Of a stretch of DNA of 64,000 nucleotides, positions 1-9,815 are shown in pieces. A program made the translations under genes and the position numbers. The stretch's first letter is position 1. Each line of letters opens with the position of its first letter. Below the pieces are notes generated by a model, which made no database searches, was not told the origin of the DNA, and saw only the letters and a program-made list of their open reading frames with translations. Source of the DNA: Chryseobacterium lathyri (GTDB lineage: Bacteria > Bacteroidota > Bacteroidia > Flavobacteriales > Weeksellaceae); the NCBI RefSeq assembly GCF_030812195.1, contig NZ_JAUSSF010000002.1, forward strand, positions 1-64,000, in the 5' to 3' direction.

Positions 1-42
1 ACTCAATCTTTACTTACTCCTGCGCTCCGTTTAACCGGACTG

Positions 43-73
43 CAAAGATACAAAAAAAATCAAACCCCGCAAC
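43..73 (-). promoter_or_regulatory. Promoter reading off the left edge
   Basis: On the minus strand a TATCTTTG box (43-50) follows a TTG (70-72) after 19 bases, matching the Bacteroidota housekeeping promoter TTTG/TTG-N19-21-TAnnTTTG. Transcription would leave the window within about 35 bases, so the target is unseen. Bases 1-355 hold no gene; apart from this and the next promoter I see nothing in them. Two tandem strong promoters would suit an rRNA operon or another highly expressed unit, but that is inference. Confidence 0.5.
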
Positions 74-190
74 TTTTATTTCTAAAATATTGTTAAGCAT
101 TTTCTTCTATATCCGGTAAGCTCATTTTAAATAGTTATGCTTATCCAAAAGCTCTTCTGCGCTACTGTTATACTCTCGTTTTCAGTGGGG

Positions 191-223
191 CAAAGATAAC
201 AACTTATTATCCCTAAAAACAAA
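191..223 (-). promoter_or_regulatory. Second tandem promoter reading off the left edge
   Basis: A minus-strand TATCTTTG box (191-198) lies 21 bases from TTTG (220-223). It points the same way as the promoter at 43-73, so its transcript would run about 190 bases through untranslated DNA before the edge. The sequence just after it (CCCCACTG, 183-190) recurs at 253-260 on the same strand, after a weaker TTTAT, which may be a decayed third copy. Confidence 0.45.
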
Positions 224-355
224 CCTATTTAACATAAAATTCATAATCCGTTTACAGTGGGGATAAATATCAATATACTGTTTTGATTGTTAATACATTA
301 TGCCTATAGCATAGTTATCAACAATGGTCGTTCGAGAAGGGTATTAAAGAATAAT

Positions 356-715
356 TTAGAAAAAACGTTTGATTAATATCTTATATATAGAGTATCCAAT
401 CAGGCATCCTACAGTATCTGCAACAATATCCAGAGATTCCATGGATCTGCCCAAACCCATTTCTTCCTGAAGGATTTCAGTAAGGAAGGCATATATAAGG
501 ATGATCTGAAAGAAATAGGAGAATTTAATTTTGGGAAATGCAGCAATGAAGCAGAAGCCCAGCATTGCAAATATGCTCACATGTAAAGCTTTATCGATAC
601 CGTTGAACATAAACCAGTATTCGTTATTCTCTTCACCCGGTTTGAGGAGCATATAAGTAAGAAATGCCCAATAAATGGGCAAAATCTTACTAAATATTTT
701 TGAAACCTTATCCAA
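356..715 (-). CDS. VanZ-like family membrane protein
   Basis: A small integral membrane protein of the VanZ-like family, which is named after a teicoplanin-resistance protein but has no settled function in Bacteroidota. Four hydrophobic segments are visible, and the family-type stretch LTEILQEEMGLGRSMESLDIVADTVG lies near the C-terminus. The frame is open back to 772, deep inside gcvH. I prefer a TTG start at 715, which overlaps the gcvH stop in the sequence ATTGGATAA and gives 119 residues; the 772 start would overlap gcvH by 65 bases. The gene follows gcvH directly and is probably co-transcribed and translationally coupled with it. The family call is fairly safe, the start less so. Confidence 0.75.
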   Translation of the reverse strand: MDKVSKIFSKILPIYWAFLTYMLLKPGEENNEYWFMFNGIDKALHVSIFAMLGFCFIAAFPKIKFSYFFQIILIYAFLTEILQEEMGLGRSMESLDIVADTVGCLIGYSIYKILIKRFF

Positions 716-1085
716 TGATTGCCTGGTATTCTTCTGCAGTAAGCAGTTCTGAATGATCTGCACCATCAGCAATTTCTAATTTAATGATCCATCCGTTTCC
801 ATAAGGGTCTGTATTTAACAGCTCAGGCTGATCTTCCAACTCTGAATTAAATTCAATAACTTTTCCGGCAATAGGCAGGAATAAATCTGAAACAGTTTTT
901 ACTGCTTCTACACTTCCGAAAACAGCTGTTCCTTCAAGATCATCATCTACAGTATCTACATCTACGTATACAATATCGCCCAACTCTCCCTGTGCGAAGT
1001 CTGTAATACCAATTGTAGCAACATTGCCTTCAATCTTGATCCATTCGTGATCTTTAGTGTACTTTAATTCTGATGGTGTATTCAT
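708..1085 (-). CDS. gcvH: Glycine cleavage system H protein
   Basis: Lipoyl carrier protein that shuttles the aminomethyl group between the P, T and L proteins of the glycine cleavage system in the cytoplasm. The 125-residue sequence shows the family opening (LKYTKDHEWIK), the lipoylation loop FGSVEAVKTVSDL with its lysine, and the NTDPYGNGWIIKLE C-terminal part; the length is normal. The frame extends to 1106, but that start falls on the -7 box of a very good promoter (1104-1134), so the ATG at 1085 must be the start. No other gcv gene is present here; in flavobacteria gcvH commonly sits alone near sprA. Confidence 0.95.
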   Translation of the reverse strand: MNTPSELKYTKDHEWIKIEGNVATIGITDFAQGELGDIVYVDVDTVDDDLEGTAVFGSVEAVKTVSDLFLPIAGKVIEFNSELEDQPELLNTDPYGNGWIIKLEIADGADHSELLTAEEYQAIIG

Positions 1086-1103
1086 TTTAATTTTTATTTT
1101 GTA

Positions 1104-1134
1104 CAAATGTATTCAAAATAATAAAAGCTTCAAA
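1104..1134 (-). promoter_or_regulatory. gcvH promoter
   Basis: Minus-strand TTTG (1131-1134), 19 bases, then TACATTTG (1104-1111): a full match to the Bacteroidota consensus. The transcript would start near 1098, so translation from 1106 is impossible and the 1085 ATG is used. It also shows that gcvH-vanZ is transcribed independently of sprA. Confidence 0.7.
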
Positions 1135-1178
1135 GGGGTAATGAATATCTTGATCAAATTTTGGAGTCAAAATAAAAA

Positions 1179-1199
1179 ATCGCTACCGAAGCAGCGATT
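1179..1199 (-). terminator. Terminator of the coiled-coil surface protein gene
   Basis: A 7-bp stem (AATCGCT / AGCGATT) is followed on the minus strand by TTTTTTATTTTG. It sits 17 bases after the stop at 1216, so it ends that transcript before gcvH. Confidence 0.65.
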
Positions 1200-1215
1200 G
1201 AGTATGGTATAATTA

Positions 1216-2004
1216 TTATTTTTTTATTCCTTTTAGCTCGTCCATTTCTTTCATGAGCTTATCGTTATTATCCTGAAGTTTTTTAAGCTGTTTATTTTGT
1301 TCAATGGTATAGAGGGTAAGCTCTTCGATTTTCTGAAGAAGTTTAATCTGAAACTCACCAATATTCACTCCTTCTTTTTCCATCTGTGCTGCTGATGCAA
1401 TTTCAGGAAGGTGTTTTTTTTCTTTAATATGCTTTTCTACCTCATCTAATTCTGGCAGCTTATAATCTTCATCAAAAACAAAATCAGCTGTTGGCGTTAG
1501 GGTTACTTTTACTTCTTTTGCTTCAAATTTTCCTTGCAGAAGAGCATTACCATTCGGAGTAAATCTGGCTACTTCATTTTGGTTAAATCTTATTGCCAGT
1601 GCTTCTATAGGATAGCTACCACTTCTAACAATGCCTACATCAGCAGTATCATTATACCAAGTAAAACGAAGCATAGAATTCATTGTATTTACATTATTTG
1701 TAGTTTCTAAAAACTTAATAGTTTTTGGTTCCCCACCAAAATTCACGTCAAACTTAGCTTGAGGATCTACCGTTCCTATACCCACATTTCCATTATTTAA
1801 TATCTGTAACCCTACCGCTAAAGATGTACTAAGTCTTATCCCACCATGCCAATATATAGCTAAACCGTCAGAACCTGCCACCGGATAATGACTTAGGTAA
1901 TAATTATTAGGATCACCATTACCGTAGAGTTTGTTAAATGCAATATCTTGTGAAAACATTTCTCCAAATACAAAAAAACCAAAAAACAATATTATTTTTT
2001 TCAT
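1216..2004 (-). CDS. Secreted protein with C-terminal coiled coil (tail-fibre-like)
   Basis: A 262-residue exported protein. It has a signal peptide (residues 1-18, ending MFSQ), then a beta-type region with LQILNNGNVGIGTVDP, a repeat style common to Bacteroidota surface proteins and phage tail fibres. The C-terminal block (about 190-262) with HLPEIASAAQMEKEGVNIGEF and a Lys/Glu-rich coiled coil resembles the endosialidase-chaperone-like tail seen on many flavobacterial proteins, likely a trimerisation unit. The function is unknown. It has its own promoter (2022-2052) and terminator (1179-1199), so it is an independent unit wedged between sprA and gcvH. Confidence 0.75.
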   Translation of the reverse strand: MKKIILFFGFFVFGEMFSQDIAFNKLYGNGDPNNYYLSHYPVAGSDGLAIYWHGGIRLSTSLAVGLQILNNGNVGIGTVDPQAKFDVNFGGEPKTIKFLETTNNVNTMNSMLRFTWYNDTADVGIVRSGSYPIEALAIRFNQNEVARFTPNGNALLQGKFEAKEVKVTLTPTADFVFDEDYKLPELDEVEKHIKEKKHLPEIASAAQMEKEGVNIGEFQIKLLQKIEELTLYTIEQNKQLKKLQDNNDKLMKEMDELKGIKK

Positions 2005-2021
2005 ACAAAACTATTTGATTG

Positions 2022-2052
2022 TAAATATACCATAAAAACCAAGCTATTCCAA
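2022..2052 (-). promoter_or_regulatory. Promoter of the coiled-coil surface protein gene
   Basis: Minus-strand TTG (2050-2052), 20 bases, then TATATTTA (2022-2029), one base off TAnnTTTG. The transcript would start about 12 bases before the ATG at 2004. Confidence 0.55.
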
Positions 2053-2070
2053 AAAACGTGAATTAAAACT

Positions 2071-2101
2071 AAAATCCCCTTCTTTTACAGAAAGGGATTT
2101 T
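2071..2101 (-). terminator. sprA terminator
   Basis: An inverted repeat (AAAATCCC at 2071-2078 with GGGATTTT at 2094-2101, extended by CTTCT/AGAAAG pairing) lies 30 bases after the sprA stop, and its minus-strand 3' arm runs into GATTTTAGTTTTAATT. It likely ends the ruvA-sprA transcript. Confidence 0.6.
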
Positions 2102-2131
2102 TATTTTAGTAATTATGTGTTGATTTTTTTC

Positions 2132-5100
2132 TTAGAACCCGCCACCTGAGTCTCCAAATGTAAATGTTGCAGACAGACCAGCTCTAATGGTAGACAGCGG
2201 GAATGCCGTTGATATTTTGTATTTGGAAGTCATCTGCTCATAGAATACTCTCAGGTTCAGATTTTCAGAAACGTTATAATCTGCTGAAAGTTTTATATTC
2301 ATGAGTTTCTGTCCTCCGGTGATCTGTGAATCATTCAATAGGATATTCATGATGGAAGTTTTGCTGTCTCTCAGTGAAATATCTCCTCTGATGTTCAGGT
2401 CACTTCCTTTTCCTCTGGATCCTCTTGTATTGGCCATACCAAGTCTGAAATTTTTAACGATATACCCAAGTCTTACTACATATTCCGTATTGGAATCTTC
2501 GGTAAGGGTATGGTTTACCAATCCTAATAGCATCATCCGGTTTCTGTTATACTGAAGTCCAAACTGCATATTGTTTCTCATAGTAACATCTATACCGATA
2601 AGCGGAGAGAAAGATTCCACATAGCCAACCTGCGAGAATGTAAACGGATTGATGTAATCATTATTGACATCGAATGCATTTCCACCGGAAAGCCTGTTAA
2701 AGTAATCAATACTTGACTGGATACCAGTTGCTGTATACGTTGCTGTATATCCGTGCAGGATGTCAAATTTAGAGAACTGACCATTAATGATCGGAATGTT
2801 TCTTAAACCAGAATAGGTGATCTTCCAGTTTGGAATCGGAAGCCCGGCTTTTTTAGCATTTCCCATCTGCTTAACGGATTTTCCTTCGACTGCCGCCCTG
2901 AATGCAGGAATCAATACATAGGCATTGGCAATGCTATAATGATCTGCAAAGCCATCACTATTCAGTACTTCTCCTAACCCCATCTGCTGGGAAAGTATCA
3001 TCGCATTTTCCCTGATCGCCTGGTAAACGGCCTGGGTTTCTTTGAATGATGTTTTCAGAAGTACCACAGAGTTGGAATAGGTTACCTGATCATTGGCAAA
3101 TGCATAATCATGGTTTGCTGTTCCAAGGTTATTCCGGTTATTAAATCCAGACTGAGAGAAGTTTCTGTTGTAGTTATGCAGTGCACTAAGATCAATCCTG
3201 AACTCGTTAATCGGAACGATCTGTAAATTGGCCCTTAATTCTTTTGTTGACATCTTCACATAAGGATCGGTCATATAAGGTGAATCACTTATCCACCCGT
3301 TTTCCAGCACAGTTCTTCTGATATCAGCCTGTGATCCGAAAAGGAATCCAATCGTAGGACCTCCCAATGTTTGGCCATATCCATACATGTTTGGTGCAGA
3401 AAGTAAACCTGGAAGTACCGTTCCGTTATTTTCAGAGTAATTAATATCTAACTGTTTGAACGATGTAAGTGCAAAAGCTGCGCTCTGCAGTATTGTCAGT
3501 TTATTTTTGAATTTATAGCTCTTATATCTGTATCTTTTCTTGTCCCATTGCTGTGTATACACATTATTCAATGAGTCAATTTCTTGTTTACGCTTCTGCA
3601 GTTTTGCAGAGATATTCTTAAAATACTTAAACTGCCCAAAGAACTTAGGAATATCTGCAGTAGCCGTAGCCTGGATCACATTTGTATTCTGACCTACGGA
3701 ACCTAAACTTCCTTCCGGGCTTGAAAGGAGAGCGGTAGATCTTGCATTCCAGTTGTAGGTAAGCCCATACCCAAGTTCTGCATCAATAAAATCCAAATAC
3801 GGGAGATACTGGAACGGCAGTTTGTAATTAACCTGTACTCTGTGATTGTACAATACCGGCCTACCTGCTCTGAATACATTTCCAAAGATGGATTTATCAC
3901 TCATTCCATTCACATCTACATTATCATTAAGGGTTCTTGTTGCAGAATTGATCTCTAGTTTTAATGATTTTGTAAAGTTGAATCCTAAACCGTACTGCCA
4001 CCCGAAGAAGAAGTTTCTGTTTTTAATCGCGGCAAAACTGTCACCTGTATTCCCGCTTAAGATCGCCTCTACATTTCTAAATTCAAGTTCATTATAATTT
4101 CTGTCTACTTCCGTTCTGAAAGATAATCTTGTAGGAATTGGATTGAAATTGAATTCTTTGATCCATCTCAGATATTTTGTGGATTTTGCCGTATCGCTGA
4201 TCATTTTGTTGAAAGGCTTAATTACCCACGGTTTGAAGGTATAGTTGTAATCAACGTAACCTCTCAGATACTGTCTGTAGTTTCTTGAAGTATAAATATC
4301 TCTGTAATAATCGTCATTATAAACTGCAGTTACGGAAATGTTTTCAATATCGTAGAATTTAGGCTTCTTGTTTGGATTCATCCTTTCCTTATGCATATTG
4401 ACAACACCAATACTTCTTTGCTGTGTGTAAGTTCTTGCTACTTTTTTAAGCTGCTCCTTGTTGGCAGCCTTGCTGAATTCCACATCGGTATCAAGAGGGT
4501 TATACTTCGGATCCTCGATAGTCTGTGAGTAGGAATAGTTTAAAGGAATTTTCATCCCGCTTTTTTCAGGAAGGAATTTATCTACGTTTACAGCAGTATT
4601 AATACTGAATGCAGACTGTGTAGACTGATTTCTTTCTGCCGGCTTTGAATCTATATTACCGAAACCTACAGATGTATAAGATGCACTCGTATTTACAGTA
4701 GCAAAATCTCCAAGGTTAAAGTTCAGACTTGCGTTACCTGCATATCCTCCATCATTTTCAATTTCGGAAAGACGAATCTCATTTACCCAAAGAATTCTGG
4801 TAATAGAGTTTGAACGACTTGTATTTCTTACCCCAATCATAATGGTGGTTATATTTCCTAAACTCGGGCGTCCCTTGATATAAATTCTTTTTGATTCATC
4901 TCCAAAGTTAGGGTCCATGATTCTGTCTACAATATTGGATGAATTCTTATCTCTTCGGATTTTGGCATCTACAAAATTCTGGATCTCCAAATCAACATTG
5001 TTTTCAACAGGCCAGATTTCAAAAGGGGTAGTTGCTGTCCTAGGTGTAAGCAACATTTGAGATTCATATTCATAATAGTTATCAGTAGCATCGCTTCCGA

Positions 5101-8100
5101 AACGGATAAAGAATTTGGATTCAGAATCAATACCCTGATATCTGTCTGTCGGGTCCTGAGCATGTACAAAAAGTTTTAGCTTTTTATATCTTCTCATATC
5201 CAGAGTGGTGTTTTTGAAAACTCCTCTTGCTTCTCCGGCAAGACCGTCTATCTTCATGTAAAGTGAAGCTTCATTCTGTCTCTGTGCTCCTGCATTCCCG
5301 CTCAACACCTGTCTGTCAATTCCCGGAGGCAATACATAAGGAGGTTGGTTCAGGGCATTCTCTTCAATATTTACACTTCCAACTTCGAAGTTATTATTTT
5401 GTGCTATACCTACACCTTCCTGTTGTGAAGATACTGTAGGACTGGCAATTTGATTCGGATATCTTCTCCAGTCCGATCTTACAAGATCCATTGTTCCGAA
5501 TCTTAAAGTGGAAGTCTGTTCGAAACCGGCAAGCATTAATCTCGCAAATCTTACATTGTTCAGTACTGATGCGCTTCGCTCTCCTTCTGCTTCAGTTTCC
5601 GCATATTTCGAAACAGGAATTCTGAACAGGTACCATTTCACATCAGAAGACTGTCCGTTCTGGAAGGTAGCCTTCACCGTTTTTACATCTACGATATTGT
5701 TCTGTCCTAAGGCAAGACTTGGTTTATCCAGTTTTACAACATATTCATTATAGCTTTCCGTCTGGTCAAGGTTATAATCTTTGTTGATATCTTCTGCATC
5801 CGGAGTCTGTGAAGCCACTTCCAATGAATTAGCCTGGGAGTTTCCTTCAGGATTCCTGAAATATTTATATCTCTGAACAAGAGATGCTGCCTGATTGCCT
5901 GTAAATTTATCCGACATGAAGAATACGAAATCATCCACAGCAGGGTCAACTAAGTTGGTAACCGGGTTAACAAATGTATTTCCAAACCTCATAGATTCCT
6001 GGTCTGAGTTTAACCCATCATATCCTAAATCCTGAGCTCTTCTATCATCACCTTCGCTTGAAAATGCATAAAGAATTGGTGGCTGCTTCGGCTGTACTCC
6101 CCAATTGGAAGTTGTGGTAGTAGAAGGTGCTCCCGGAGTTGGCAGACCATTTTCATACTGCATTTTACCGTCTTTCAGGATATCTTCGGAAACGTTTCCT
6201 AACTGAAGTAAAAGTCTCGCCCTATCGCCTAAGACAGTTCCATCCGCATAAGGGTCCATCATCCAGAATTCAACATATTCTATATTTGAATTAACGAAAT
6301 TGGAAACACTAATGGGTCTCATGATCCCTGCCCATCTGGAAGCCGCTGTTTCGGAGCCTGGATTGACATTGTACGGACCTTTTTCCTGAGGATAGTAAGA
6401 AATATCTAAAGTATTGGTGAACGTCTGTTCACCCGCAACAAAATCTCTGTTGTTATAAATTTCGGAATACTGAACTCTTCTGGATGCATGGTTGGAAACA
6501 GACTGTGCTGTAATTCCTGCCGGTGCTCTTCCTCCTACTCCCCAGAATCTCGGGTCAATATTATACCATGATAAAAGTCCTCTTCCGTAACCGCTTGTAA
6601 CGGCATCATCACTAGGGGCTCCGTTAAATGGTGCCGCCAGGTTTTTCTCTGGTCTTGAAGCTAAGCTCCAGGCCGCCGGTTCTTTTAAGGATATTTTAGA
6701 AGTTGTCTGTTCGAAATCGTCTACATAAGATTGGTCATTCGTTCCTTTATTTAATCCAGGAAGAAGGTAAGCCCCTTCCATTTTAAAGTTCAGGTTTGAC
6801 GGAGCTTCTGTATTTACAAATGGGATCTTATCTGTAAGCCTTGTAAGGAAAGGAACCTGATTGTTGTACATCATATTGATCCCGGCCATGGTATTATTAA
6901 CAGCCTCCTGTCCGTAGTTTACTTTTTGGGTAAGCGGAGATTCGGAATAATTGACAACTGTTCCCCCTATTATAAAGTTCTCATTGAATCTTCTTTCAAG
7001 GTTTAATCCCAAGAACCTTTTTCTTTGGGTATTAAAGGTAAGCTGGTTTTCTAATGAGATATTGATAGCCTGTCCGGACTGTTTAACATTTTCATTGATG
7101 ATCGTTACTGTTCCGAGCATATAATCCACAGTGTAGTCCACCCCTTCTGTCAGCTGAACACCATTTGCAGAAACTTTTACGGATCCCTGCGGAACGTTTA
7201 CAGCGCCAAGAGAAATCCCCTGCCCCTGTGTTCCTTTGTATCGTCCTTCTATGGTATATCTCTGTGGTACATTTGAAGGGGTTATTTTTTGCTTATCATA
7301 AAGATCATGAAGTACATATTGAGGGTCATTCCCAACTAAACTTTGCATATAGTCTCCAAATGGCTGAACTTTAGTGAAAATTATTTTTCCTGTCTCTGAC
7401 CTAATCGTAATCCCATTTACGTAGTCAAAAATACCATCTCCTAGCACACCATTGCTGGCTTGAATATCTCCGTTCATATTCAAACGATCCCAATTAAATA
7501 ATTGCAATAAATTTTTATCCTGAACAGATGTACCCGGAAGATAGTTTACTTTACCACCCGTTTTTTGATCTCTGTAGAAAACATTAAGAATAAAACCATC
7601 CTGTGCTACCTGTCCTGCATCTAAAGAGTAGATGTTTTTCATCATCAGGTCCCACATCGGAGATTCTGTATTCACTTTGTTATTTACCCTAAGAACTTTG
7701 GTTACCAATACCGGACTTTCTTCTGAGAATTCCCCTACTTTATAGACTTTATTAGTACCATCTGTAAAGGAATAGGAAACGGCCAAAAGCTGATTATCAT
7801 TCAGCTTCTGGTTCAGTGAAATATATCCTAATTGAGGCTGCAATGTATATTCATTGGCATTCAGCCTTCTTGCTTTTGTATTAAAAATAAATTGTTCTCC
7901 ATTATCATAAGGCTGTGCACTTCCCGGGAACATCTGTCCTTGAAAGGTGGTCGCATAATTTTTACCGGCTTCTCTTGGTCCTATTGCCGCATTAATAGAT
8001 GGGTATAATCCATTCTGAGAGTTGTCCGGCAGTCCTGAAACACCTTCTCCCAAATCTCTGATCCCGATAATACTTTTCTGATATGCCAGGTTACTGTTCC

Positions 8101-9148
8101 CCTGGTCAAGTACCCAGACTTCCAATCTGGTAATGTTTACTGTGGAATTGATCTGCGGATAATTGGCCAGTGCATTATCATAACGATCCAGGAAATAATG
8201 TCCCAGAAAGAAGTGTTGATTCTCTTCGTAGTCAATAGCATTAACTTTAAAGTTATTCATAACGCCACCACCCTGTACTACAATATTCCGGGCTTCCCCC
8301 TGTTGTTGGGAAAGAACTACTGTTCCATAGGTTTTTCCTAACTGGAATTCTGTTTTTACCCCGAATAATGACTGTGAACCACGGATAAGACTGGTAGAAA
8401 GCGGCATATTAACATTACCGAATTCTACTCTCTTAATGATTTTATCTTCTCCTCCTGCACTGGGTTTATCTACTTCACCAAGACCTTTGGTCTGAAGATC
8501 TTTCCAGTTTCCTTTTGCCTGCCATACAAGATTCATCCTGTTTTCGAATGCAAAACCACTCTGGGTATCATAATTGGCTTTCAACTGGAGATTTTCGCCT
8601 ACTTTACCCAATAAGCCCAGCTGTATCCTCTGGTCTATATCAAAGGTAAAACTGGTCCTGTTCTGTGGCAGGATCAGTGGATTATCTATTTTTTGGTATA
8701 GCCCAGCAAAGTCCAAAGAGGCGTATCCTGAAGGAATGATCTCTATCTTATTACTCCCAAAAATAGTTTCAAACAGCCTGTTGTTGATCATCAAAGATGG
8801 AATGAGCCCTTTCTTACGGGCATCAGTTCTATCTCTTCTGTAAAGGAGGCTGTACTTATCGGATTTTTCCTTGTAGTATGCTTTTGACTGAGTTGCGAGC
8901 ATAAATTCTTTATACTCTTCGGGAGACATCGCTGTAGGAGGGCCTGTAAATGTATTTCCAATTTTAGGATATACATAATACATACCTGTTTTTATGTCAT
9001 AAAAGGCCTCATACCTTGTAGGATCGGCCAGTTGATAATCTTTCTTTATGATCGCAGTATCACGTACCTGTTGTGCCAAGGCACTTACTGACATACACAG
9101 GAACGACAGGAACAAAAATATTTTCAGATGCTTATTATTCGCCACCAA
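2132..9148 (-). CDS. sprA: SprA/Sov, type IX secretion outer-membrane translocon
   Basis: The giant outer-membrane beta-barrel channel of the type IX secretion system, needed for protein export and gliding in flavobacteria. At 2338 residues it has the usual length of SprA. Visible are a signal peptide (SFLCMSVSALAQ), a conserved N-terminal region (about residues 30-200), long barrel segments such as VNYKLPFQYLPYLDFIDAELGY, and a glycine-rich C-terminus ending TFTFGDSGGGF. There is no ATG at the front: the frame opens with TTG (9148) or GTG (9145), three or six bases after the ruvA stop, so translation is probably coupled to ruvA. Its cargo includes the two T9SS-tagged proteins in this window (31853-33784 and 44958-45782). 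Identification is firm; the start codon is not. Confidence 0.95.
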   Translation of the reverse strand: MVANNKHLKIFLFLSFLCMSVSALAQQVRDTAIIKKDYQLADPTRYEAFYDIKTGMYYVYPKIGNTFTGPPTAMSPEEYKEFMLATQSKAYYKEKSDKYSLLYRRDRTDARKKGLIPSLMINNRLFETIFGSNKIEIIPSGYASLDFAGLYQKIDNPLILPQNRTSFTFDIDQRIQLGLLGKVGENLQLKANYDTQSGFAFENRMNLVWQAKGNWKDLQTKGLGEVDKPSAGGEDKIIKRVEFGNVNMPLSTSLIRGSQSLFGVKTEFQLGKTYGTVVLSQQQGEARNIVVQGGGVMNNFKVNAIDYEENQHFFLGHYFLDRYDNALANYPQINSTVNITRLEVWVLDQGNSNLAYQKSIIGIRDLGEGVSGLPDNSQNGLYPSINAAIGPREAGKNYATTFQGQMFPGSAQPYDNGEQFIFNTKARRLNANEYTLQPQLGYISLNQKLNDNQLLAVSYSFTDGTNKVYKVGEFSEESPVLVTKVLRVNNKVNTESPMWDLMMKNIYSLDAGQVAQDGFILNVFYRDQKTGGKVNYLPGTSVQDKNLLQLFNWDRLNMNGDIQASNGVLGDGIFDYVNGITIRSETGKIIFTKVQPFGDYMQSLVGNDPQYVLHDLYDKQKITPSNVPQRYTIEGRYKGTQGQGISLGAVNVPQGSVKVSANGVQLTEGVDYTVDYMLGTVTIINENVKQSGQAINISLENQLTFNTQRKRFLGLNLERRFNENFIIGGTVVNYSESPLTQKVNYGQEAVNNTMAGINMMYNNQVPFLTRLTDKIPFVNTEAPSNLNFKMEGAYLLPGLNKGTNDQSYVDDFEQTTSKISLKEPAAWSLASRPEKNLAAPFNGAPSDDAVTSGYGRGLLSWYNIDPRFWGVGGRAPAGITAQSVSNHASRRVQYSEIYNNRDFVAGEQTFTNTLDISYYPQEKGPYNVNPGSETAASRWAGIMRPISVSNFVNSNIEYVEFWMMDPYADGTVLGDRARLLLQLGNVSEDILKDGKMQYENGLPTPGAPSTTTTSNWGVQPKQPPILYAFSSEGDDRRAQDLGYDGLNSDQESMRFGNTFVNPVTNLVDPAVDDFVFFMSDKFTGNQAASLVQRYKYFRNPEGNSQANSLEVASQTPDAEDINKDYNLDQTESYNEYVVKLDKPSLALGQNNIVDVKTVKATFQNGQSSDVKWYLFRIPVSKYAETEAEGERSASVLNNVRFARLMLAGFEQTSTLRFGTMDLVRSDWRRYPNQIASPTVSSQQEGVGIAQNNNFEVGSVNIEENALNQPPYVLPPGIDRQVLSGNAGAQRQNEASLYMKIDGLAGEARGVFKNTTLDMRRYKKLKLFVHAQDPTDRYQGIDSESKFFIRFGSDATDNYYEYESQMLLTPRTATTPFEIWPVENNVDLEIQNFVDAKIRRDKNSSNIVDRIMDPNFGDESKRIYIKGRPSLGNITTIMIGVRNTSRSNSITRILWVNEIRLSEIENDGGYAGNASLNFNLGDFATVNTSASYTSVGFGNIDSKPAERNQSTQSAFSINTAVNVDKFLPEKSGMKIPLNYSYSQTIEDPKYNPLDTDVEFSKAANKEQLKKVARTYTQQRSIGVVNMHKERMNPNKKPKFYDIENISVTAVYNDDYYRDIYTSRNYRQYLRGYVDYNYTFKPWVIKPFNKMISDTAKSTKYLRWIKEFNFNPIPTRLSFRTEVDRNYNELEFRNVEAILSGNTGDSFAAIKNRNFFFGWQYGLGFNFTKSLKLEINSATRTLNDNVDVNGMSDKSIFGNVFRAGRPVLYNHRVQVNYKLPFQYLPYLDFIDAELGYGLTYNWNARSTALLSSPEGSLGSVGQNTNVIQATATADIPKFFGQFKYFKNISAKLQKRKQEIDSLNNVYTQQWDKKRYRYKSYKFKNKLTILQSAAFALTSFKQLDINYSENNGTVLPGLLSAPNMYGYGQTLGGPTIGFLFGSQADIRRTVLENGWISDSPYMTDPYVKMSTKELRANLQIVPINEFRIDLSALHNYNRNFSQSGFNNRNNLGTANHDYAFANDQVTYSNSVVLLKTSFKETQAVYQAIRENAMILSQQMGLGEVLNSDGFADHYSIANAYVLIPAFRAAVEGKSVKQMGNAKKAGLPIPNWKITYSGLRNIPIINGQFSKFDILHGYTATYTATGIQSSIDYFNRLSGGNAFDVNNDYINPFTFSQVGYVESFSPLIGIDVTMRNNMQFGLQYNRNRMMLLGLVNHTLTEDSNTEYVVRLGYIVKNFRLGMANTRGSRGKGSDLNIRGDISLRDSKTSIMNILLNDSQITGGQKLMNIKLSADYNVSENLNLRVFYEQMTSKYKISTAFPLSTIRAGLSATFTFGDSGGGF

Positions 9149-9151
9149 ATG

Positions 9152-9736
9152 TTAAATGTTTTTTAAAATATGTTTTATCAGTTCTTCTACCGAGATCTCC
9201 GGATTCTGCTTCATCATCCTGTCCGCGATCTTCTCGCTCATTCGTTTCGGAATCCCTAAAACTTCTAATGCAGATAACGATTCTTCCTTAACTTTATTAT
9301 CCACAAAAGAAGAAATATTTTCGTCTGCAATGCTGAATTTTTGGACTTTATCCTTTAAATCTACGATAATTCTTTCTGCAGTTTTAGTACCTATTCCTTT
9401 TGCTTTTTGAATCAGCACGCTGTTCTTGGAGAGAATGGCTGAAGCGATCTCTTCAAGGCTTAAAGTAGAAAGAAGTATAAGGGCAGAAACAGCACCTACT
9501 CCGTTAACACTTATTAACAGATTGAACATTTCTTTTTCTGAACGAGTGTTAAATCCAAAGAGAAGATGAGCATCTTCCCGTATGATCTGCTGAATAAATA
9601 AGAATGCCGGCTTATTCAGGGCCAGAGCCTGGGAGGTCATCAAACTGATACCTACATAGTAACCAACTCCTTGTACGTTGATCACTGCGTAAGTGGGCGT
9701 AAGTTCTTGAACACTGCCTTGTAAGGAAAATATCAT
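9152..9736 (-). CDS. ruvA: Holliday junction branch migration protein RuvA
   Basis: DNA-binding subunit of the RuvAB branch migration complex. The 194-residue protein shows the three family parts: an N-terminal OB fold (MIFSLQGSVQELTPTYAVIN), a central pair of helix-hairpin-helix motifs (LISVNGVGAVSALILLS and IQKAKGIGTKTAERIIVDL), and a C-terminal helical domain that contacts RuvB (about 145-194). The length is standard. It is immediately followed by sprA, and ruvA-sprA is a known flavobacterial pairing. No ruvB or ruvC lies in the window. Confidence 0.95.
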   Translation of the reverse strand: MIFSLQGSVQELTPTYAVINVQGVGYYVGISLMTSQALALNKPAFLFIQQIIREDAHLLFGFNTRSEKEMFNLLISVNGVGAVSALILLSTLSLEEIASAILSKNSVLIQKAKGIGTKTAERIIVDLKDKVQKFSIADENISSFVDNKVKEESLSALEVLGIPKRMSEKIADRMMKQNPEISVEELIKHILKNI

Positions 9737-9815
9737 TATTAATTTTTAAAACTCCCAAATATAGCAATTTAAACTAATTAATATTTTTATTTCATATACG
9801 AATGCCTTTGAATCG

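Noticed and set aside
2301..9291. Many open frames on the plus strand opposite sprA and ruvA
   Set aside because: They are shadows of the long minus-strand genes, with no recognisable domains or promoters.
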